Below, one piece after another: positions 51,328 through 59,502 of a stretch of 64,000 nucleotides of DNA (within the stretch, counting starts at the first letter, position 1; the number at the start of each line of letters is the position of its first letter). The translations under genes were made by a program, and so were the position numbers. Location: NCBI GenBank assembly GCA_022769825.1, contig JALEJI010000060.1:1-64000 (forward strand). The letters are read 5' to 3'. The stretch is from Prevotella sp. GTDB lineage: Bacteria; Bacteroidota; Bacteroidia; Bacteroidales; Bacteroidaceae. The notes beneath the pieces were generated by a model. It had not been told where the DNA came from. It saw nothing but the letters and a program-made list of their open reading frames with translations, and did no database searches.

Positions 51328-51918
51328 TTATTGTTGCTTGGCTCTCAGCCTGTTGACCACGGCTATGAGATAGCCCAAGGTGATGAAAGCTCCCGGTGGA
51401 AGGATGAACAAGAGCATGCCAGCTGTCTCCGGCAGTAGACGGATGCCCATCACGCAGCCCGTGCCGAGCAGCTCCCTGAAGAAACCGAGAAGCGACAGGC
51501 CGAGCGTGAAGCCCAGTCCGACGCCAATGCCGTCGAGCATGCTGTCTAACGCGCCATGCTTGCATGCGAACGCCTCGGCGCGTCCGAGGATGATGCAGTT
51601 GACCACGATAAGTGGGATGTAGAGGCCGAGGGACGAGTTGATTGACGGGAAGAAAGCCGCCAGGCACATCTGAAGCACGGTGACGAATGACGCTATCACC
51701 ACCACGAACACGGGAATGCGCACCGCGTCGGGGGTAAGGTTCTTGATAAGCGATATGGCGATGTTTGAGCATATCAATACGAAAGCCGTAGACAGTCCCA
51801 TCGAGATACCGTTGATGAGTGACGTGGTCGTGGCGAGGGTAGGGCACATGCCGAGGAGAAGCACGAACGTGGGATTCTCCTTAATCAACCCGTTGGCAAT
51901 AATTTTCAAACTGTTCAT
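51328..51918 (-). CDS. rnfE: Rnf complex subunit E
   Basis: A 196-residue homologue of RnfA, with LLLGMCPTLATTTSLINGI and VVNCIILGRAEAFACKHGAL, the paired conserved Cys-containing helices. Inverted topology partner of RnfA in the complex. Confidence 0.95.
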   Translation of the reverse strand: MNSLKIIANGLIKENPTFVLLLGMCPTLATTTSLINGISMGLSTAFVLICSNIAISLIKNLTPDAVRIPVFVVVIASFVTVLQMCLAAFFPSINSSLGLYIPLIVVNCIILGRAEAFACKHGALDSMLDGIGVGLGFTLGLSLLGFFRELLGTGCVMGIRLLPETAGMLLFILPPGAFITLGYLIAVVNRLRAKQQ

Positions 51919-51984
51919 TTGTTGTATGTTTTTCCGGCGCCTGATGGCTTTCGCCCTGTCGGCGTCGTATGGTTTATGGTGTGT

Positions 51985-52578
51985 TTATGAGCCAAGTGAT
52001 GACCTGTAAGCCTGGTAAGCCTGGTTCACCGCTTTCAGGAAGGCCCTTGACGTGATGGTGGACGACGTTATGGCGTCTACGTCACCACCGTCCTTGCTCA
52101 CGCTTAAAGGCTTGCCGTCGGACAGTTGGCGACCAATGACATTGCCTTTCCCGTCTTTCTGGAACCACTTGTCGGCTTTCTGGCCCAGGCCAGGAGTCTC
52201 GCTCGACTGCAATATCTTATAACCCAATACCTTATAGTCGTTTGAGATGCCCACCAAGATTTTCAGTTCGCCACCGAAGCCCATTACCGAGCTCTCTATG
52301 GCCGCCCCGAGCGGTTTGCCGTTGGCGGTCTCGGTGTTGTGGATGACATACTTGCTCACAGTTTCGTCGTTGCTTACGGATATGGTGTCGGTATTGGTCA
52401 CCTTCAGACTCGGCGTGCTCATCACGTCTTTTATGCCATTGTTTATCTCGTTTATGGCTTGTTGTCTGATGGGCTCGGTAGTCACCTCGTTGACCAAAGC
52501 GAGCACGAGTGCGGCCACGAGCGACACTACCGTCAGCACGATAACCATATTAAGGATAGAAGATTTTAGCTTTTCCAT
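51985..52578 (-). CDS. rnfG: Rnf complex subunit G (FMN-binding)
   Basis: A 197-residue protein with one N-terminal transmembrane helix (NMVIVLTVVSLVAALVLALV) and a periplasmic FMN-binding domain. The flavinylation site is DAITSSTITSRAF near the C-terminus, where Thr would carry FMN; the usual wording is SGAT. GQKADKWFQKDGKG belongs to the domain. RnfG takes electrons from RnfC/D side toward NAD. Confidence 0.93.
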   Translation of the reverse strand: MEKLKSSILNMVIVLTVVSLVAALVLALVNEVTTEPIRQQAINEINNGIKDVMSTPSLKVTNTDTISVSNDETVSKYVIHNTETANGKPLGAAIESSVMGFGGELKILVGISNDYKVLGYKILQSSETPGLGQKADKWFQKDGKGNVIGRQLSDGKPLSVSKDGGDVDAITSSTITSRAFLKAVNQAYQAYRSSLGS

Positions 52579-52623
52579 TTCATGTCTGTTGTGTAATTAC
52601 AATTCGTCGTGCCAATCGCGACA

Positions 52624-53616
52624 TCATTTGTCGCTATACCTGCGAGGCTTGACATAAGTGTTTATCAATGGCGTAAAGGCGTTCATGATGAGTATGGCGA
52701 ACGACATGCCCTCCGGGTATGCGCCCCAGTTGCGTATCACCACTGTTATGGCGCCTATCGCCACGCCGTAAATCAATTGTCCGCGGTGGGTCATTGGCGA
52801 CGTCACGTAGTCGGTTGCCATGAAGACGGCACCCAACAGCACGCCACCGCTCAACACCGACGCCACTGGGTTGGCGTAGGCAGGGTTGGCAACGTGCATT
52901 AGCGCAGTCAGCACGAACACCGTGGCGATGATGCTCACGGGGATATGCCATGTTATGACACGGCGCCAGAGCAGGTAGGCAAGTCCGAGGAGGATGGCAA
53001 TGCCGCACACCTCGCCAAGAGAACCCGCACCCATGGCATAGGTGTCGTTGCCGAGCAGTAGGCTCAGCGAGTCGGGCAGGCGGTCGAGCAGCGAACTGTC
53101 GCCTTTCTTTGCGGCCCACTTTATTACGCTAAGTGGCGTGGCGCCAGTCTCGGCGTCGGTATATTTCAGCAGTTGTCCGGCCACGGGCCATGAGGTCATC
53201 TGCGAGGGGAACGACACGAGCAGGAAGCAGCGGCCCACCAATGCTGGGTTGAAGATGTTGCATCCCAAGCCGCCGAAGGTCATCTTGCCCACGCCTATTG
53301 CCACTATAGCGCCCAGCACTACTATCCACGCCGGAATATTGGAAGGCAGGTTGAAGCCTAACAGCAATCCCGTTATTACCGCCGACCAGTCGGTGATGGT
53401 GGAGCGTTGCGTGTGCATCACGTATTTGCCAATTATCCATTCCGTTGCCACGCAAGCGAGCACGCTTGTGGCGCAGACTATCAGCGAGCCTATGCCGAAG
53501 AAAAGCAGCGAGGCAGCCAATGTCGGGACGAGAGCTATTACCACGTCGCGCATGTCGTGCTCCATTGTTCGAGGAGAGTGTACGTGTGGCGATTGCGATA
53601 TTATTAGATTCGACAT
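52624..53616 (-). CDS. rnfD: Rnf complex subunit D
   Basis: A 330-residue polytopic protein of the NqrB/RnfD family. HSPRTMEHDMRDVVIALVPT near the start, TGATPLSVIKW (covalent FMN site on Thr) and MATDYVTSPMTHRGQLIYG (conserved near the C-terminus) are clear. It lies 45 nt before rnfG. Confidence 0.95.
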   Translation of the reverse strand: MSNLIISQSPHVHSPRTMEHDMRDVVIALVPTLAASLLFFGIGSLIVCATSVLACVATEWIIGKYVMHTQRSTITDWSAVITGLLLGFNLPSNIPAWIVVLGAIVAIGVGKMTFGGLGCNIFNPALVGRCFLLVSFPSQMTSWPVAGQLLKYTDAETGATPLSVIKWAAKKGDSSLLDRLPDSLSLLLGNDTYAMGAGSLGEVCGIAILLGLAYLLWRRVITWHIPVSIIATVFVLTALMHVANPAYANPVASVLSGGVLLGAVFMATDYVTSPMTHRGQLIYGVAIGAITVVIRNWGAYPEGMSFAILIMNAFTPLINTYVKPRRYSDK

Positions 53617-53662
53617 GTGTTTATTTGTTCTTTCAGTTTTATTTCTTTGTCGTTGTTGTTTC

Positions 53663-55021
53663 TCACGGCTTGGGTTGTTGCCTTCTTGCCTTTATTATGC
53701 CCATCACGGTAGCCTTTCCCTTCCTTATGTTGTCGAGCAAAGGACGTGCCGACGGGCAAGTGTATTGGCAAGAGCCACATTCTATGCACGAGGTTATGTA
53801 TTCGCGCTCGGCGCGTTCCCAGTCGCCCAGGGCCGATGCCGTGGCAAGGAGATAAGGCTCAAGGCCCATAGGGCACACGCCCACGCACTTGGCGCAGCGC
53901 ACGCAAGGCCTTGGCTGCATGCGAAGCGTGTTGTCGTCGCCCGTCAGCACGGTGATGGCGTTGGAGCCTTTCACGATAGGTGCCTCAAGGCTTGTCAGCG
54001 CCTTTCCCATCATGGGGCCGCCGCTGAGCACCTTGTTGCTTCCTTCCGGCAGTCCGCCGCACAGGTCGATGAGGCTTGCCGCGCTCGTGCCCATTCTCAC
54101 GAGAAAGTTGCCTGACTGCTTCATGGCCAGTCCAGACACCGTGACCACGCGCTCAAAGAGAGGCTTGCGCTTCATCACGGCTTGGTATACGGCAAAAGCC
54201 GTCGCCACGTTGTCGACCACCGCTCCCACGTTGGCTGGGATGGCCGGGGGCATTGGCACGCGACGGTTGATGACGGCATCTATGAGTTGCTTCTCGCCAC
54301 CTTGCGGGTAGGCTTGCTTGAGAGGCACCACCTCTATGGTGTCATCGTCGGTTGTAACCTTCTCCATCATCTCTATGGCGTCGGGCTTGTTCACCTCAAT
54401 GCCGATGTAACCGCGTTTCACGCCCACTGCGCGCATGATGACGTGCAGTCCCTCCACTATCTCCGCCGTGTGCTCCAGCATGAGCCTGTGGTCGGAGGTG
54501 ATGTAAGGCTCGCACTCCACGCCATTGAGGATTACGCACTCCACCGAGCCCTCGGGGGGCATGAGCTTCACGTAGGTGGGGAATCCGGCTCCGCCCATTC
54601 CCGTCACGCCGGCTGTCTTCACGCGTTCCACTATCTCCTTGGCGTCAAGCTCCGGATGAGAGCTAAGCCTTTCCAGCTTCTCGCTTCGGTCAATGGAAGG
54701 CTCCCAATCGTCGCCCTCGACATTGACGATGATGACTGGCTTCTGGTAGCCTGACGCGTCTACGGCCTGGTCGATCTTGAACACCGTTCCCGACACTGAG
54801 GAGTGTACAGGCGCGGAGATGAACCCACCGGCTTCGGCCAGCAGCGTGCCGACTTTTACCTTGTCGCCTTTCTTCACTATGGGCTTGGCAGGCGCGCCAA
54901 TGTGCTGCGAGAGTGGAAAAACGGCTCTCTGTGGCAGTGGCGCGGGCTCTATGGCCTTGCAGGCCGCCAGCTTGTGGTCGGCCATGTGTATGCCACCTAT
55001 CTTGAATGTCTTTATTTTCAT
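53663..55021 (-). CDS. rnfC: Rnf complex subunit C
   Basis: A 452-residue protein. It has a glycine-rich FMN/NADH domain of the NuoF type (GMGGAGFPTYVKLMPPEGSV), a SLBB-like stretch, and two [4Fe-4S] motifs, CVRCAKCVGVCPMG and CIECGSCQYTCPS. It is the NADH/NAD-reactive peripheral subunit. The motif HSSVSGTVFKID is the N-terminal barrel-sandwich domain. Confidence 0.96.
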   Translation of the reverse strand: MKIKTFKIGGIHMADHKLAACKAIEPAPLPQRAVFPLSQHIGAPAKPIVKKGDKVKVGTLLAEAGGFISAPVHSSVSGTVFKIDQAVDASGYQKPVIIVNVEGDDWEPSIDRSEKLERLSSHPELDAKEIVERVKTAGVTGMGGAGFPTYVKLMPPEGSVECVILNGVECEPYITSDHRLMLEHTAEIVEGLHVIMRAVGVKRGYIGIEVNKPDAIEMMEKVTTDDDTIEVVPLKQAYPQGGEKQLIDAVINRRVPMPPAIPANVGAVVDNVATAFAVYQAVMKRKPLFERVVTVSGLAMKQSGNFLVRMGTSAASLIDLCGGLPEGSNKVLSGGPMMGKALTSLEAPIVKGSNAITVLTGDDNTLRMQPRPCVRCAKCVGVCPMGLEPYLLATASALGDWERAEREYITSCIECGSCQYTCPSARPLLDNIRKGKATVMGIIKARRQQPKP

Positions 55022-55036
55022 AATGTTGCTGTGTCG

Positions 55037-55912
55037 TTAGTCTTGTGCGGTCTTGTCTGTGTTAGTGGCTTGTGTTTTCACGGCAGGCTTGGCAGGAGGG
55101 AAGCCGCTTGCCACAATTGCCTTGCGTGGGCACACTGCAACACATTTGCGGCACATGCGACATTTCTCCGAGTCGATAGTGGCCACGTTGCCGTCTATGG
55201 TTATTGCTCCGAATGGACATTCCTTGGCGCATTTGCCACATCCAATGCAAGAGTGGCCGCACACCTTCATGGCGATTGGGCCGCGGTCGTGGTTGCTGCA
55301 TGCCACTACGACCATCCTGTTTTTCACCCCCACCTGGCGTATCTCCAACAAGTGGCGGGGACAAGCCTTCACGCATGAGCCGCATGCCACGCACACGTCG
55401 GGGTCAACCTCCGGGATGTGCTTGTCGGGGTTGATGGTGATGCCGCCGAAGTCGCATGCGTTGGCGCAATCGCCACACCCTAAGCAGCCATAGCCGCATG
55501 CCGACTCGCCCGATCCGCAACGGTTCATGGCGTCACATGTGCGCAGGCCGTCGTATGTTGCTATTGGCGCGAGGTCGCAACCTGCGCATTTCAAGGTAGC
55601 CACGCGCTTTTTACCTGTGCCGGCCTTGTTCTCAACGCCGAGCAGCGCGTAGATTTTCGACATGACGTCGTTGCCGCCAACGGGACACGTGGGCATGTCG
55701 CCACCTTCGTCGGCAGCCTTGACGATGGCTTGTGCGAGCGATTGGCATCCGGCGAATCCACATCCGCCGCAGTTGGCCTTGGGCAGGCATTCATGGACGT
55801 CGTTGACGCGCGGATCGGTTTTCACGGCGAATTTCTTGCTGCATACATACAGCAGCAAGGAAGCGGCAAGCGCGATTGCGCATAGCACGATTACTGAAGA
55901 AAGAATTATCAT
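55037..55912 (-). CDS. rnfB: Rnf complex subunit B (ferredoxin-like)
   Basis: A 291-residue protein: one N-terminal transmembrane helix, a CxxCxxxxC cluster (NCGGCGFAGC with nearby Cys), and repeated [4Fe-4S] motifs: CGYGCLGCGDCANAC, CVACGSCVKACP, CIGCGKCAKECP and CRMCRKCVAVCP. It accepts electrons from reduced ferredoxin. The extra clusters compared with the shortest homologues fit Bacteroidota RnfB. Confidence 0.95.
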   Translation of the reverse strand: MIILSSVIVLCAIALAASLLLYVCSKKFAVKTDPRVNDVHECLPKANCGGCGFAGCQSLAQAIVKAADEGGDMPTCPVGGNDVMSKIYALLGVENKAGTGKKRVATLKCAGCDLAPIATYDGLRTCDAMNRCGSGESACGYGCLGCGDCANACDFGGITINPDKHIPEVDPDVCVACGSCVKACPRHLLEIRQVGVKNRMVVVACSNHDRGPIAMKVCGHSCIGCGKCAKECPFGAITIDGNVATIDSEKCRMCRKCVAVCPRKAIVASGFPPAKPAVKTQATNTDKTAQD

Positions 55913-55933
55913 AATGTTTTGTTGTGTGCGTAT

Positions 55934-56392
55934 TTAGATATGTGGGCAGTGGTCGTTGGGTTGCGGGCCTTGGTCAGTGCAAGGGAAGGCAACGCAGCCA
56001 AACGCGCGGTCAATGCGTGGCTTGAATATCCACAACATGAGGAAATAAGCAGCTGTGGCGCATAGCCCACCAATGGCAGCCATTATGTCTGACCGGGTTA
56101 TCGCCCTTGCCGCCACGCATCCCATGATGAGCGCAATCAAGGGCAAGCCATAGCCTAACATGATGGATGTCATGGGGTTTTTGTCGCCTGTGCTTACATA
56201 GACTGCATCGCCAACGGCAAAGTGGCAGTTGGGCGACACTTGCGCTTCCACGGCTATCTGCTTGCGTTCCGACGTGGCGCAGGTAGCGGCCGCATGGCAA
56301 GAGGCGCATGCCGAGTATCTGTCTATGACGACGGTGAGGCGTGAGCCGTTTACCGCTTTCACTATGCCTCGCTTGTAAATGTTCTGACTCAT
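55934..56392 (-). CDS. RseC/SoxR-reducing system family protein
   Basis: A 152-residue protein with a cysteine-rich N-terminal part (CASCHAAATC) and two transmembrane segments (MLGYGLPLIALIMGCVAA, AAIGGLCATAAYFLMLW), the RseC layout. RseC-like proteins are found next to rnf operons and assist Rnf or SoxR reduction. It heads this operon, 21 nt before rnfB. Confidence 0.9.
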   Translation of the reverse strand: MSQNIYKRGIVKAVNGSRLTVVIDRYSACASCHAAATCATSERKQIAVEAQVSPNCHFAVGDAVYVSTGDKNPMTSIMLGYGLPLIALIMGCVAARAITRSDIMAAIGGLCATAAYFLMLWIFKPRIDRAFGCVAFPCTDQGPQPNDHCPHI

Positions 56393-56447
56393 CTGTATGG
56401 ACCCGCCTGAATGTGTGCCGGCAGGGTTAAAAAGGCGTGAATATTGT

Positions 56448-56479
56448 GCAAAAGTACTGCTAATAATTCACAAACACAA
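56448..56479 (-). promoter_or_regulatory. Promoter of the rseC-rnf operon
   Basis: Minus strand: TTG (56477-56479), 20 nt, then TACTTTTGC (56448-56456), 55 nt before the rseC start. Good match to the Bacteroidota promoter. Confidence 0.75.
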
Positions 56480-56664
56480 GCAAAATGTGCATTTTCGTCC
56501 TTGCTTTATCCCACTTTGTGACATTTTTGCGCTAAAAGAGCCAAATGATGATGAATTGTCACTGTTTTTCATGATGTTTATTGTTGTCATGTCGTGGAAA
56601 ATCACTAACTTAGCGAGCTGAAACATCTGCTGCTTAAAGCATTGCGGCACACACATATTATGGC

Positions 56665-57297
56665 ATGGGCATTGTCACGGAAGTTTCCTATGAAAATGAC
56701 TGCATAAAGGTAGGCGACGGTGACCAGGGCTTTAAAGTTTGGCAGCCGAGCACGGAGTATGGCTGGACGGCAACAAGCTCAATAAAGAACAGCAGTGGTA
56801 AATACGTCAAATACAACTCAGAGGGCACTCTCGCCTTGCCCGAGATAGACCTCGGCGGATATTCATCAGCATCGCTCTCGTTTACCCACGTACTGAACTT
56901 CTGCACATCGCCAGACAAGTACCTGAGCGTGGAAGCGCATTGCGATGGCAACGTGACCAAGCTGACAGGATTCAAATGGCCTGCTGGTAATAATTATGTA
57001 TCGGTGGAGTCGGGCGATGTCAGCCTGAACCAATTTGTGGGCAAGAAGATACAGATAGTGTTCCGATACACGGGAACGACCTCGGTGTCAGCTACTTGGG
57101 AGATACAGAAAGCCACAGTTACTGGCAAAAAGACCTCCTCTGGCATTGTCGCGGTCAGCTCTTCCAGCCAGTTTGATTCCACCAAACCATACGAGGTCTT
57201 CGACATGTCGGGTCACCGGCTTTCACAAAATGAATACAAACATGGAGTGGTCATCATCAGACAAGGTGGCAAAGTCTTCAAGATGGTGAAAAAATAA
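56665..57297 (+). pseudogene. Remnant of a secreted protein with a T9SS-type C-terminal domain
   Basis: An open frame of 210 residues from ATG 56665. It begins inside a beta-rich domain (DLGGYSSASLSFTHVLNFC is typical of choice-of-anchor J/DUF5017-like modules) and has no signal peptide. The end, EVFDMSGHRLSQNEYKHGVV followed by a basic tail, resembles a type A T9SS sorting domain. A plausible promoter (TTG at 56584, 19 nt, TAACTTAGC at 56606) lies upstream, so an N-terminal deletion is the likely history. Whether it is expressed is unknown. Confidence 0.65.
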
Positions 57298-57300
57298 GAC

Positions 57301-57414
57301 ATAGGCTTTACGCTTGCATCGCTTTGCGATAGAAGCGTAAAGCCTATGTGATTGAAGGGTGGAAGCTTACGCGATTTAAGCGTAAGGCCGACGCGATTGA
57401 AGCGTCACGCCGTC
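57301..57414. repeat. 22-bp palindromic array at the kdsB 3' end, fourth locus
   Basis: A perfect 15-bp inverted repeat, ATAGGCTTTACGCTT (57301-57315) with 57333-57347, opens the region. Units beginning GCGAT or GTGAT then start at 57326, 57348, 57371 and 57393 (spacings 22, 23, 22). Several form small hairpins (CTTACGC...GCGTAAG; GACGC...GCGTC). GACGCGATTG also occurs in array B (21173-21182), suggesting kinship. It ends on the kdsB stop codon (57413-57415). Confidence 0.8.
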
Positions 57415-58156
57415 AGCGTGTTTCTTTCAAGAATTCCTCAGCCCTTTGCAGGTCGGCAGGAGTGTCTATGCCAACGGTTTCCACGTCGGTGACACCCACG
57501 CGAATGCGGTATCCGTTTTGCAACCAACGCAGTTGTTCAAGGCTCTCGGCCTTCTCAAGCGACGACATGGGCAGGCTCGTCACCTCGCGCAGCACGTCGC
57601 GCCGATAAGCGTAGATGCCCAGATGCTTGAGGTAAGGATAGTTGTCGAGCCATGTCTCTTCTTCCTTGCCGCGCACGAAAGGAATGACAGAGCGCGAGAA
57701 GTAAAGCGCGAACCCATTGTTGTCTGTCACGATCTTTGGTGAGTTGGGGTTCTTTACAGCGTCCATCGACGTGAAGGGCTTTCCCAGCGTGGCTATCTGG
57801 GTAGACGGGTTGTCGAAAAGGGCGCAAAGCGTCTCTATCTGTGATGGCTGGATGAACGGCTCGTCGCCCTGGACATTGACAATGACATCGGCGTTGGCAC
57901 CTATCTTCTCGGTCGCCTCCTCTATCCTGTCGGTGCCGCTTTTGTGGTTGGCCCTTGTCATGACCGCCTTTCCGCCAAAGCGTTCCACGGCGTCGAAGAT
58001 GCGGCTGTCGTCGGTGGCTACCCATGCCTCGGGCAGCACCTTTGTCACTTGCTCATACACATGCTGGATGACAGGCTTGCCGGCAAGCAGGGCAAGCGGC
58101 TTGCCTGGAAAACGCGTCGAGGCATAGCGAGCGGGGATAATGGCTATAAATTGCAT
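57413..58156 (-). CDS. kdsB: 3-deoxy-manno-octulosonate cytidylyltransferase
   Basis: A 247-residue nucleotidyltransferase. IAIIPARYASTRFPGKPLAL is the CTP-binding loop; VNVQGDEPFIQPSQIETL is the conserved QGDEP motif; LGIYAYRRDVL and GIDTPADLQRAEEFL close the fold. It makes CMP-Kdo for lipopolysaccharide core. Its stop codon lies at the edge of the palindromic array. Confidence 0.96.
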   Translation of the reverse strand: MQFIAIIPARYASTRFPGKPLALLAGKPVIQHVYEQVTKVLPEAWVATDDSRIFDAVERFGGKAVMTRANHKSGTDRIEEATEKIGANADVIVNVQGDEPFIQPSQIETLCALFDNPSTQIATLGKPFTSMDAVKNPNSPKIVTDNNGFALYFSRSVIPFVRGKEEETWLDNYPYLKHLGIYAYRRDVLREVTSLPMSSLEKAESLEQLRWLQNGYRIRVGVTDVETVGIDTPADLQRAEEFLKETR

Positions 58157-58283
58157 GATGTGTTGATTAATTACGATGCAAAATTACAAAAAACAAATGC
58201 TCATAAATGATTAATATTGTTAAATCTTTGCTTCGCCGTCATAAATAAGAATGTGGAATGGGTTTCTTTTCGTTTTTTATGCT

Positions 58284-58291
58284 TATCTTTG
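58284..58291 (+). promoter_or_regulatory. Promoter -7 element of the MORN gene
   Basis: TATCTTTG (58284-58291), 28 nt before the GTG start at 58320. The -33 region is T-rich without a clear TTG. Confidence 0.5.
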
Positions 58292-58319
58292 AGCCAACAT
58301 TCTTATAAGAATCATAATT

Positions 58320-59444
58320 GTGAGACATTATATATTATATTTCTATTTCTTGGCATTGCCATTGTGCGTCTCTGCCCAGAAAATATCCATTGGCACCTGC
58401 ACGATAGAGGAAATGGGCGTGAAAGGCACTTACAAGGGCGAAATGTCTTCGGGCAAGCCCAATGGCAAGGGCAGCGAGGTGTTTGAGAACGGCAATACCT
58501 ATGATGGCGAGTTCGTGAAAGGAAAGCGACAGGGCCACGGCGTCTACACCTTCGCCGATGGCGAGAAATATGATGGCCAGTGGGTGCTGAACCAGCAGCA
58601 CGGAAGGGGCACCTATTATTTCAGCAACAACAACAAGTATGTGGGCCTTTGGTTTCGCGACTACCAGCAGGGACATGGCGTGATGTACTACTTCAATGGC
58701 GACGTGTATGACGGCGATTGGTTCCACGACATGAGACAGGGCCACGGCAAGTACACCTTCTCCACGGGAGCCTACTATGACGGCCAGTGGAAGAACGACA
58801 AGAAGGAGGGCAAAGGCTTTTTTGATTGGGGTGACGGCAATACCTATCGTGGCAATTGGCTTGACAACCAACGTTCTGGCTATGGCGTGAACAAGTATGC
58901 CGATGGCGACGTTTACAAGGGCATGTGGAAAGACGACATCCAGCAAGGCCGAGGCATATACCTCTTCCAGAACGGTGACCAGTATGAGGGCGATTACGAC
59001 CAGGGCGAGCGCACCGGCGAGGGAATATTCAAGTATGCCAATGGCGACCGATACACGGGCCATTTCAATCAAGGCGAGCGCGATGGCGAGGGCACGTTTG
59101 TTTGGGCAAACGGTGACCAATATGATGGACATTGGAAAAACGACCAGATAAACGGTTACGGAAAACTGACCAAGAAGGATGGTGACATCTATGAAGGCAA
59201 TTTCCGCAACGGCAAGATAGACGGCGAGGTGATAATCCACTACGCCAATGGCTCGCGTTTCAAGGGCGTCTACAAGAACGGCAAGCGAAACGGCAAGTGC
59301 ATAGAAGAGGCCAAGGACGGCAAGCGCTTTGAGGGAACCTACCTCAACGACATCCGTGACGGGCGTTTCGTGGAGAAAGACGGTAATGGGCAGGTGACAT
59401 GCACGGGCCATTACGAGAGCGGCAAGCGCTTCAACGATCAATAA
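58320..59444 (+). CDS. Exported MORN-repeat protein
   Basis: A 374-residue protein starting at GTG, with a signal peptide (HYILYFYFLALPLCVSA) and about thirteen MORN repeats of about 23 residues (pattern YxGxxxxGxxxGxGxxxxxxG; for example YDGEFVKGKRQGHGVYTFAD). MORN repeats form a long beta ladder and often bind lipids or proteins. The export signal suggests a periplasmic or surface location. It is followed by glgB, 58 nt away. Confidence 0.85.
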   Translation: MRHYILYFYFLALPLCVSAQKISIGTCTIEEMGVKGTYKGEMSSGKPNGKGSEVFENGNTYDGEFVKGKRQGHGVYTFADGEKYDGQWVLNQQHGRGTYYFSNNNKYVGLWFRDYQQGHGVMYYFNGDVYDGDWFHDMRQGHGKYTFSTGAYYDGQWKNDKKEGKGFFDWGDGNTYRGNWLDNQRSGYGVNKYADGDVYKGMWKDDIQQGRGIYLFQNGDQYEGDYDQGERTGEGIFKYANGDRYTGHFNQGERDGEGTFVWANGDQYDGHWKNDQINGYGKLTKKDGDIYEGNFRNGKIDGEVIIHYANGSRFKGVYKNGKRNGKCIEEAKDGKRFEGTYLNDIRDGRFVEKDGNGQVTCTGHYESGKRFNDQ

Positions 59445-59502
59445 GGCTTGCCAGCCCAGTCTATAGTATGATATCAGACAACTATCAATTCAACTCAATA
59501 CA

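Noticed and set aside
58335..59441. Frame of 368 codons antisense to the MORN gene
   Set aside because: Regular because the MORN codons repeat; the hydrophobic antisense product is a mirror of that periodicity.
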